Origin: Paludibacteraceae bacterium
GTDB lineage: Bacteria; Bacteroidota; Bacteroidia; Bacteroidales; Paludibacteraceae
Length of the DNA: 33,157 nt
Direction of reading: 5' to 3'
Assembly: GCA_905234025.1 (NCBI GenBank)
Contig: CAJOFT010000006.1
Coordinates: 7,747 to 40,903, forward strand
Shown here one piece after another: positions 25,652-33,157 of the stretch. The translations under genes were made by a program, and so were the position numbers. Each line of letters starts with the position of its first letter. The first letter of the stretch is position 1. A model generated the notes under the pieces. That model was not told where the DNA came from. It saw only the letters and a program-made list of their open reading frames with translations, and did no database searches.

Positions 25652-27871
25652 ATGGAAAAAGAAGATATCAAAAAAGCGGTGGAACAAGCCGCAGAGAAAG
25701 CACAGGAACTCGCAGGTAAGGCCGTTGAGAAATTGGCGGAGAAGGCTGCGGAAGTAGCCGAAGAACTGGCAGCTCGCGCAGAGAAAGCCGCAGAGCGTCC
25801 CGAAATGAAAGAAGCCGCCGCTGCTGCCGCAGAGGCTGTGAGAGCCGCAGGCAAAGCAGCCAAAGCTGCCGCCGAAGAAATGGCTGCACCGGCAGACAAG
25901 TCCGCGAAAATAATCACGCCGGAAATGGCGAAGATTCCCGCAGGTCCGCTGGAGAAGAAATGGACAAACTACAAAGACCACCAGAAACTGGTCAATCCCG
26001 CTAACAAACGTCGTCTGGACGTAATCGTTGTCGGAACAGGTCTGGCAGGTGCTTCGGCTGCTGCAACGTTGGCAGAACTCGGATTCAACGTGCTGAACTT
26101 CTGCATTCAGGACAGTCCGCGCCGTGCACACTCCATTGCTGCACAGGGTGGTATCAATGCTGCCAAGAACTACCAGAACGACGGTGACAGCGTTTATCGT
26201 CTGTATTATGACACAATCAAGGGTGGTGACTACCGTGCCCGTGAAGCGAACGTGTATCGTCTGGCAGAGGTAAGTAACAACATCATCGACCAGTGCGTAG
26301 CACAGGGTGTTCCGTTCGCACGCGAATACGGAGGTCTGCTGGACAACCGTTCCTTCGGTGGCGCACAGGTAAGCCGTACATTCTACGCGAAAGGTCAGAC
26401 CGGACAACAGCTGCTCCTCGGCGCATACAGCGCACTCAGCCGCCAAATTGGCAAGGGCAAGGTGAAGATGTACAACCGCCATGAGATGTTGGATATCGTT
26501 ATGATTAAGGACGCGAACGGCGAAGAGCGCGCACGCGGTATCATTGCCCGCAACCTCGTGACTGGTCGCATTGAGCGTTTCTTCGGACACGCGGTTGTTA
26601 TCGCTTCCGGCGGTTACGGAAACACTTTCTTCCTCTCTACCAACGCCATGGCTTCCAACGGCTCGGCTGCAATGCAGATGTACCGTCACGGCGCATATTT
26701 CGCAAATCCCTGCTATGCACAGATTCACCCGACCTGTATCCCGAAGCACGGTGACTTCCAGTCCAAACTGACACTGATGTCGGAGTCTCTCCGTAACGAC
26801 GGACGTATATGGGTTCCGAAGAAACTGGAGGACGCAAAGAAACTGCAAGCCGGTGAAATCAAGGGACGCGATATCCCCGAAGAAGACCGCGACTACTATC
26901 TGGAGCGTCGTTATCCGGCATTCGGTAACCTCGTTCCGCGCGACGTGGCTTCACGTGCCGCCAAAGAGCGCTGCGACAAAGGCTACGGCGTGAACAACAC
27001 CGGTTTGGCTGTGTTCCTCGACTTCAGTGATGCGATCCAGCGTCTCGGAAAAGACGTAGTGGCACAGAAATACGGCAACCTCTTCCAGATGTATGAAAAG
27101 ATCGTGGACGAGAACCCCTACGAGAACCCGATGATGATCTTCCCCGCTATCCACTACACAATGGGTGGTATCTGGGTTGACTACGAGCTCCAAACCTCTG
27201 TCAAAGGTCTCTTCTGCATCGGTGAGGCGAACTTCTCCGACCACGGTGCAAACCGTCTCGGTGCTTCTGCACTGATGCAAGGTCTTGCTGACGGCTACTT
27301 CGTACTGCCTTACACTATCCAGAACTATCTCAGCGACCAGATTGGCGTTCCGCGTATGAGCACTGACCTGCCTGAGTTCGCAGCTGCCGAAAAGGGCGTA
27401 CAGGAGAAGATTGACAAACTCATGAAGATCCAAGGAAAACGCTCTGTGGATAGCATTCACAAGGAACTAGGTCTCGTCATGTGGGACTTCGTTGGAATGG
27501 GACGTACGGCTGAAAGCCTCAAAACCGCTATCAAGAAGATTGACGAAATCAAGAAAGAGTTCTGGAGCAATGTCTATATTCCGGGCGAAGCAGGTGCTTT
27601 GAACAACGAACTGGAGAAAGCACTCCGTCTGGCAGACTTCATCGAAATCGGCAAACTGATGGCGATTGATGCACTGAACCGCGAAGAATCCTGCGGTGGT
27701 CACTTCCGCGAGGAATACCAGACAGAGGAAGGCGAAGCACTCCGTCAGGACGACAAGTTCAGTTATGTTGCTTGCTGGCACTATATGGGCGAGGACAAAG
27801 AACCCGAACTCATCAAGGAGCCGCTTGACTACGAATTCACCGAACGTAAAACCCGTAACTATAAGGCATAA
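25652..27871 (+). CDS. frdA: Fumarate reductase/succinate dehydrogenase flavoprotein subunit with ~91-aa Ala/Lys/Glu-rich N-terminal extension
   Basis: Core starts at [25 protein letters not shown]...[22 protein letters not shown]...[24 protein letters not shown]. Preceded in frame by [39 protein letters not shown].... Confidence 0.95.
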   Translation: MEKEDIKKAVEQAAEKAQELAGKAVEKLAEKAAEVAEELAARAEKAAERPEMKEAAAAAAEAVRAAGKAAKAAAEEMAAPADKSAKIITPEMAKIPAGPLEKKWTNYKDHQKLVNPANKRRLDVIVVGTGLAGASAAATLAELGFNVLNFCIQDSPRRAHSIAAQGGINAAKNYQNDGDSVYRLYYDTIKGGDYRAREANVYRLAEVSNNIIDQCVAQGVPFAREYGGLLDNRSFGGAQVSRTFYAKGQTGQQLLLGAYSALSRQIGKGKVKMYNRHEMLDIVMIKDANGEERARGIIARNLVTGRIERFFGHAVVIASGGYGNTFFLSTNAMASNGSAAMQMYRHGAYFANPCYAQIHPTCIPKHGDFQSKLTLMSESLRNDGRIWVPKKLEDAKKLQAGEIKGRDIPEEDRDYYLERRYPAFGNLVPRDVASRAAKERCDKGYGVNNTGLAVFLDFSDAIQRLGKDVVAQKYGNLFQMYEKIVDENPYENPMMIFPAIHYTMGGIWVDYELQTSVKGLFCIGEANFSDHGANRLGASALMQGLADGYFVLPYTIQNYLSDQIGVPRMSTDLPEFAAAEKGVQEKIDKLMKIQGKRSVDSIHKELGLVMWDFVGMGRTAESLKTAIKKIDEIKKEFWSNVYIPGEAGALNNELEKALRLADFIEIGKLMAIDALNREESCGGHFREEYQTEEGEALRQDDKFSYVACWHYMGEDKEPELIKEPLDYEFTERKTRNYKA

Positions 27872-27873
27872 TT

Positions 27874-28629
27874 ATGGACAGCTACATAAATATTAAAGTG
27901 CGTGTATGGCGCCAAGCAGGCCCCAAAGCACAAGGTCATTTCGAGACCTACGAACTCAATCATATCTTCCAGGGAGCATCGTTCCTTGAGATGATTGATA
28001 TACTCAATGAACAACTCATCGCAGAACACAAAGATCCTATTGCATTCGACCACGATTGTCGTGAGGGTATTTGCGGTATGTGCTCGATGTACGTAAACGG
28101 TCATCCGCACGGACCAGACAGCGCCATTACTACCTGCCAGCTCCACATGCGTAAGTTCCACGACGGCGAGACCATCACCGTGGAGCCGTGGCGTAGCCGT
28201 GCATTCCCTGTAATCAAGGACCTCATGGTTGACCGTCAGGCATATGACAAGATTATGCAGGCAGGCGGCTTTGTTTCTGTGAACACAGGTGGTGTGCCCG
28301 ACGCAAATGCTATTCCTATTCCGAAGCCGGTGGCTGACGAAGCAATGGACGCAGCGTCTTGTATCGGTTGCGGTGCTTGCGCGGCAGCTTGTAAGAACGG
28401 TAGTGCTATGCTCTTCGTGGCAGCGAAGGTTAGCCAGCTTGCTCTTCTTCCGCAAGGAAAGGTCGAAGCTGCACAGCGCGCAAAGAACATGCTCGCCAAG
28501 ATGGACGAACTTGGTTTCGGTAACTGCACGAACACCGGTGCTTGCGCCGCGGAGTGCCCGAAACAGGTCAGCCTGGCAAATATTGCCCGCCTGAACCGCG
28601 AGTTCATCTGCGCGAAGTTTAAAGATTAG
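27874..28629 (+). CDS. frdB: Fumarate reductase/succinate dehydrogenase iron-sulfur subunit
   Basis: 2Fe-2S motif [50 protein letters not shown]. Confidence 0.95.
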   Translation: MDSYINIKVRVWRQAGPKAQGHFETYELNHIFQGASFLEMIDILNEQLIAEHKDPIAFDHDCREGICGMCSMYVNGHPHGPDSAITTCQLHMRKFHDGETITVEPWRSRAFPVIKDLMVDRQAYDKIMQAGGFVSVNTGGVPDANAIPIPKPVADEAMDAASCIGCGACAAACKNGSAMLFVAAKVSQLALLPQGKVEAAQRAKNMLAKMDELGFGNCTNTGACAAECPKQVSLANIARLNREFICAKFKD

Positions 28630-28673
28630 TAGTCAGTATTCAGCTGTCAGTATTCAGTTGGCAGCTGTCAGAA
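28625..28673. repeat. Degenerate heptamer array (about 7 units, KTCAGTW-like) spanning the frdB stop codon
   Basis: ATTAGTA GTCAGTA TTCAGCT GTCAGTA TTCAGTT GGCAGCT GTCAGAA; TAG at 28627-28629 is the frdB stop codon. Confidence 0.75.
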
Positions 28674-28677
28674 AGCC

Positions 28678-28702
28678 CGGGAGCGGCTGATTACCGCTCC
28701 CG
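28678..28702 (+). terminator. GC-rich hairpin downstream of frdB; possible terminator/mRNA 3' end (no U-tract)
   Basis: CGGGAGCGG-CTGATTA-CCGCTCCCG, 9-bp perfect stem, 7-nt loop. Confidence 0.5.
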
Positions 28703-28730
28703 TAGCACTAAATTATATAACTCAATATTT

Positions 28731-31040
28731 ATGAAACGATTCTTACTTTTATTGTGTACGGTGTGTACACTTTCCGGCTATGCGGCCGAGCAAATTTCTA
28801 TTGCAGATTTTCTTTCAATCAAAAGCACAACGACGGACTACCGTCTGCAGGGTGAAGTGCAGATGATTGCCAATACAACCTACGGCAATTTCTACCTGCG
28901 GGACAACACCGGCTCCATTTATATCTACGGTTTGCTTGATGAAGACGGATATCCAAAGAATTTCGCCTCATTGAATATAGTCGAAGGTGACGTGTTGACG
29001 CTGGAGGGAAAATATACCGAAAAAAATAATGCGCCACGAATTGCCGATGCACAGTATATTTCACACATCAAATCGCCTTGGACACCGGAAGCAATCAGTT
29101 TTGCCGACTTTATTGACCGCAACGATGGTCGGAGATATATACTGAAAGGGACTGTTACCAGTATAGCCGATGCCACTAAAGGTTATTTTTACATCAAAGA
29201 CATCAAAGACGAATCTGCCAGTTTGTATGTTTTCGGCCTGAGCAATTTCAGTAGTTTTGGTGTTGAGGTGGGGGATACAATTACGTTAAAAGGCTGTTAC
29301 GAATTATACGGGACAAAAAATGAAGTAGTTGCTGCCCAGTTTGTCGCGCTTTCTAAATATGTCTGGACCCCCGTGCCTATAGATATCGCTTCGTTTATCG
29401 CAAAGAATGACGGCAATGTGTATATCATTACCGGCAAGGTGACTTCGATTCAAAACTCCGTCAGCGGCAATTTTGTGTTGCAGGATAAAACCGGTTCGCT
29501 GACTATTTGGGGCTTGGTGGACAAAGACAATAACAAGGTCTTCTCCATGTATGACATAGAGAAGGGTGACACTGTATCCGTACAAGGTATATATTATCAC
29601 TATGTCAATGGCGAGGAAGAGAAAGACGAGATTCAGAATGCGCTGTTCCTGTCACATACGATTGTACTGCCGGATGACGGCATTCATTTCCCGGCATCTT
29701 TCCGCAAAGGCTGGGACATGTACATGGGGCAGACGCTGACGTTTAAGGACCCGTTTTATGTGGTGGAAGTGCCTTCGCGTTGGGATTCGCTGACTATCTC
29801 CACCGAGCGGCTGCAGATTCCTGACGAGGTCTCGTATAAGCTGGCTTCCGGAGACTCCACATACTACAAGCAACACGCCGCACGTAATGCCTCCTATAAG
29901 ATTGCACTGAAGGGAATTGGAGATGGCTATTTCAATTCCAATGATTTCCGCTGCGGAGCCGTCCTGTATCCGTTGCGTGCGAAAGTGGTTGGCGAAAGAG
30001 ACCTTGTGCTGGAAGAAGCATTGCCGTTGTATAACTACACCCCGGTAACAACGCCGCCCGATATGCCGGATGCTACCATTAAAGTATGTGGTGCCAATAT
30101 TGAAAACTACTACGTGACGCTGGGGAGTTTCGGTGCGAAGGATGATGCGCAGTTTGCCAATCAGACGAAGAAGATTGCTTCTGCGTTAATCAATATAGAC
30201 GCAGATATCTATGCGCTCTGTGAGCTTGAAAGCTATGACGCCGCTGTCGCAACGCTTGTTGCCAAGATGAACGAACTGGCAGGAACTGACCGTTATGCCT
30301 ATGAGCGAAACGGCTTGCCGGAATATAGCGCTCAATCTGTTGGATTTGTGTACCGCACCGATAAGGTGGCGGTTACTTCCGCTTCGCCGTACTTCCCTTA
30401 TACAGAGGTTCAGTCTCCGGGTTGGAACAAACGACTCATTATGCGGGAGTTCAAAGAACTGAGTTCGGACGAGACGTTTGTTATTAGTATCAATCACCTC
30501 AAGGCAAAGACTTCCGATGGTTGGGTAAGTACGCAATATTCAAACACCACCTACTTGCTGAACGGTTTGGAATATATTACATCTAATAGTTGGTTTGCTA
30601 ATGACCGCGTGCTGATTCTCGGCGACTTCAATAGTTATACGTATGAGGGAACTGTACAACGGATGATTGCCGCTGGTTACAAAGATATTCTGCCGCACGA
30701 TAATCCGTTAGAGGATTATTCATATGTTTACCACGGCGAGACAGGCTATCTTGACCGTGCGTTTGCGTCGGAGGATCTGTTGGAATACATTGTAGATGTA
30801 CGTCCGTATCACGTAAATGCGGATTATCATTATCGTCATGAATATAAGTACGAACCGTCAACACTTTACAGGTATTCAGACCATGACCCGATATTGGTCG
30901 GTATCAATTTTAGTGGAATTACAACAACCACGGACAATATCCAAACAGCCTCACAAGCTGTTAAAGTAATCATAGACGGCACCTTATATATAATAAATAA
31001 TGGCGTACGTTATACAGTAACAGGTTTAGTAGTTGAATAA
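28731..31040 (+). CDS. Secreted protein with three N-terminal OB-fold-like repeats and an endonuclease/exonuclease/phosphatase (EEP) domain
   Basis: Signal peptide MKRFLLLLCTVCTLSGYAA; three YRLQGEV...GNFYLRDNTGSIYIYGL-type repeats; EEP motifs CGANIENY, DADIYALCELE, INHLKAK, LGDFNSY, YSDHDPILVGI; tail VKVIIDGTLYIINNGVRYTVTGLVVE. Confidence 0.85.
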   Translation: MKRFLLLLCTVCTLSGYAAEQISIADFLSIKSTTTDYRLQGEVQMIANTTYGNFYLRDNTGSIYIYGLLDEDGYPKNFASLNIVEGDVLTLEGKYTEKNNAPRIADAQYISHIKSPWTPEAISFADFIDRNDGRRYILKGTVTSIADATKGYFYIKDIKDESASLYVFGLSNFSSFGVEVGDTITLKGCYELYGTKNEVVAAQFVALSKYVWTPVPIDIASFIAKNDGNVYIITGKVTSIQNSVSGNFVLQDKTGSLTIWGLVDKDNNKVFSMYDIEKGDTVSVQGIYYHYVNGEEEKDEIQNALFLSHTIVLPDDGIHFPASFRKGWDMYMGQTLTFKDPFYVVEVPSRWDSLTISTERLQIPDEVSYKLASGDSTYYKQHAARNASYKIALKGIGDGYFNSNDFRCGAVLYPLRAKVVGERDLVLEEALPLYNYTPVTTPPDMPDATIKVCGANIENYYVTLGSFGAKDDAQFANQTKKIASALINIDADIYALCELESYDAAVATLVAKMNELAGTDRYAYERNGLPEYSAQSVGFVYRTDKVAVTSASPYFPYTEVQSPGWNKRLIMREFKELSSDETFVISINHLKAKTSDGWVSTQYSNTTYLLNGLEYITSNSWFANDRVLILGDFNSYTYEGTVQRMIAAGYKDILPHDNPLEDYSYVYHGETGYLDRAFASEDLLEYIVDVRPYHVNADYHYRHEYKYEPSTLYRYSDHDPILVGINFSGITTTTDNIQTASQAVKVIIDGTLYIINNGVRYTVTGLVVE

Positions 31041-31052
31041 ATTAGTAAAACC

Positions 31053-33059
31053 ATGAAAAAGTTATTCCTTCTTTTATGTGCCACGTGCACGATGTCAGCT
31101 TTTGCCGCTGATTTGATTACCATTGCAGAGTTTGTCTCAAACGCCGATGGCGCAACCACTTATCGTCTGACAGGTGAAGTGCAAAACATCAAAAATACTA
31201 CGTTCGGCAACTTCTACCTGAAGGACGAAACGGGTTCCATCTATATATACGGATTGCTTGACGCAAACGGCAAAACCAAGCAGTTCGCTTACATGGACAT
31301 CGCGGAAGGCGACATACTGACTTTGGAGGGTGTCTATTCTGTTTATGGCAGTAGCCCGCAAATTAAGGACGCGCAGTATATCTCACATACGAAAAATTCC
31401 TGGGTACCTGTTCCGAAAACCATTGCCGAGGTAATCGAACTCAATGACGGCAAGCGCTATATTCTTACAGGTGCCGTCACGGAAATTACGGATGTGACAT
31501 ACGGCAATTTCTATATGCAGGATGCTTCGGGCGAGACCCAAGTGCTGGTTTATGGCATGAACAAGGACGAGAACGATGTGGGGATAGTATTTGCCAACTT
31601 GGCGCTTGAGGTGGGCGATTCGGTCACGTTGTCAGGCGTGTATGAATTATATGGCGGAACAACGAAGGAAATCACCAGCCCAAAATACATCAGCCATAAA
31701 CATATGGGCGAATCGGTTGACCCGCAGAGAGAGGTGGTGGACTTCGCAAAGGACTTTGCTGACGGTTGGGACAATTGGATCGGAAAGGAACTCCATTTTT
31801 CCAACCCGTTCTATGTCAGCAGCACCTATACAAACGAAATGGCGTATATACGCTTGCGCGCACCGGAAGAGTACGGTGAAGAAGGCACAGAGGAATATAC
31901 TAAAGCAGAGGAACACAATATATGGGCGAACTGTGTTTTGTCTGGCTTGTCTTTCAAGGAGGGTGCACGTCCGGGAACCGTGGTGAGCGGATTGGATGCC
32001 AAAGTCACTTCGGCGAATTGCTTGGAGGCATTGAATATTCCTACCATTGAGTATAACGACCTGCCTACGGTACGTCCCGATTTGGGCAAAGCCGATTTGG
32101 TGGTTTGCGCCGCAAACATCGAGAACTATTTTGCAACGCTGGACATCGGCTACAGCGGTATTGCCAAAGACGAGGAGCAGTTGGAGGTGCAAACGACAAA
32201 GATTTCTACGGCACTCTTCCACATGGATGCGGATATATATGCACTCTGCGAGGTGGAAGAAGGACCTGTTGCGGCTACGATGTTGGTTAATGCGCTGAAC
32301 ACATTGGCTGGCGAAGACAGATACGATTGGGTGGATGAGGGTTATCCGACGTACAAATCCATTATGGTGTGCTATATCTACCGCAAGGACAAAGTCAAAC
32401 CCTATGGCAAGTACATGACGCCGTATTCTTACAACACGGCGATGAAATACCGCGAGGCGATTCAGTGCTTCGAGTCCTTGAAGAACCATGAGCGTTTCAA
32501 TCTGTCGCTGAACCACTTTTTTGCCAAACTCAGCAAAACGGATGAGGACAGACAGGAGAATATGCAGAAACTCATTGACCAACTGCCTGCCGCAGAGAAG
32601 CTTGATCCCGATGTGTTGGTGGTCGGTGACTTGAACGGCTATACCAATGAGGAATCGAACCTCATGCTTACGCGCGACAAGAAATATGTGGACCTGCTTA
32701 TGAAGTATGACCCGCAGGGATATAGTTACGTCTATGGCGGAAAGGTCGGCTATTTGGATCATGCGTTTGCCAATTCAACTATGGCGAAGCAGGTGACGAA
32801 AGCGCTGCCTTATCACCTCAATGCGGACACGGATTATGGTTATGAGTTCAAATATGGAAACCAATCTATGTACCGCTACTCCGACCATGACCCGCTTCTT
32901 ATTGGTCTGAAACTGGGGCAAAGTGCTCCGGGTCCGGAAGAAGGATTGGATGACGTGCAGGCTGTAACGCCGCAAGTTGTCAAGGTGATGATTGACGGAC
33001 ACCTATATATTATTAATAATGGCATCCGTTACACTGTTACCGGTCAGAGGGTGGAGTAA
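31053..33059 (+). CDS. Secreted OB-fold/EEP-domain protein, tandem paralog with two OB-like repeats
   Basis: Signal peptide MKKLFLLLCATCTMSAFAA; CAANIENY, DADIYALCEVE, LNHFFAK, VGDLNGY, YSDHDPLLIGL; tail VKVMIDGHLYIINNGIRYTVTGQRVE. Confidence 0.85.
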   Translation: MKKLFLLLCATCTMSAFAADLITIAEFVSNADGATTYRLTGEVQNIKNTTFGNFYLKDETGSIYIYGLLDANGKTKQFAYMDIAEGDILTLEGVYSVYGSSPQIKDAQYISHTKNSWVPVPKTIAEVIELNDGKRYILTGAVTEITDVTYGNFYMQDASGETQVLVYGMNKDENDVGIVFANLALEVGDSVTLSGVYELYGGTTKEITSPKYISHKHMGESVDPQREVVDFAKDFADGWDNWIGKELHFSNPFYVSSTYTNEMAYIRLRAPEEYGEEGTEEYTKAEEHNIWANCVLSGLSFKEGARPGTVVSGLDAKVTSANCLEALNIPTIEYNDLPTVRPDLGKADLVVCAANIENYFATLDIGYSGIAKDEEQLEVQTTKISTALFHMDADIYALCEVEEGPVAATMLVNALNTLAGEDRYDWVDEGYPTYKSIMVCYIYRKDKVKPYGKYMTPYSYNTAMKYREAIQCFESLKNHERFNLSLNHFFAKLSKTDEDRQENMQKLIDQLPAAEKLDPDVLVVGDLNGYTNEESNLMLTRDKKYVDLLMKYDPQGYSYVYGGKVGYLDHAFANSTMAKQVTKALPYHLNADTDYGYEFKYGNQSMYRYSDHDPLLIGLKLGQSAPGPEEGLDDVQAVTPQVVKVMIDGHLYIINNGIRYTVTGQRVE

Positions 33060-33157
33060 ATGAAAAAATGCGAAAATGAGTAAATGAGAAAATGAGTAAA
33101 TGAGAAAATGTGTAAATGAGAAAATGTGTAAATGAGAAAATGTGTAAATGAGAAAAT
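33054..33157. repeat. Octamer/16-bp tandem array (GAGTAAAT GAGAAAAT), 13 octamers in register from the stop codon to the window edge
   Basis: 33054-33157 divides exactly into 13 octamers. The last five 16-bp units (33078-33157) differ only by GAG/GTG. The array runs off the window. Confidence 0.95.

Noticed and set aside
25637-26848. 403-aa minus-strand ORF opposite frdA
   Set aside because: Antisense to a highly conserved flavoprotein; Cys/His/Ser-rich composition typical of shadow ORFs.
31647-32762. 371-aa minus-strand ORF opposite the second EEP gene
   Set aside because: Antisense shadow ORF with no recognisable motifs or promoter.
33054-33157. Possible CRISPR or phage attachment repeat
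   Set aside because: Contiguous 8/16-bp units without spacers and no integrase or phage genes nearby.

Overview
The window is a chromosomal segment that looks like Bacteroidales. Evidence: a succinate dehydrogenase/fumarate reductase operon in C-A-B order, a lipobox-bearing TamA-like (TamL) protein, and promoters of the TTTG-N20-TAnnTTTG type. Most genes are housekeeping: an M16 peptidase (partial), era, an M23 peptidase, a Crp/Fnr regulator, nadB, a BspA-like LRR protein, two tandem acyl-CoA ligases, coaX, tRNA-Lys(CTT), gyrA, a TPR protein, ruvX/yqgF, def, mntP, a DUF3109-like protein, cinA, tamL and frdCAB. The window ends with two tandem secreted OB-fold/EEP nucleases. I found no CRISPR array, transposon, phage or recognisable defence island. 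The most notable unexplained structures are: (1) short-unit tandem repeats (7, 8 and 15 bp) that begin in register with the stop codon of the upstream gene at five separate loci; (2) a ~91-residue Ala/Lys/Glu-rich helical N-terminal extension on the fumarate reductase flavoprotein; (3) a shared ~26-residue C-terminal module on three secreted proteins; (4) an 18-bp perfect palindrome embedded in the frd promoter and fused to an upstream terminator; (5) eight promoters with an identical 20-nt spacer. All calls come from reading the sequence and supplied translations; no database search was run.
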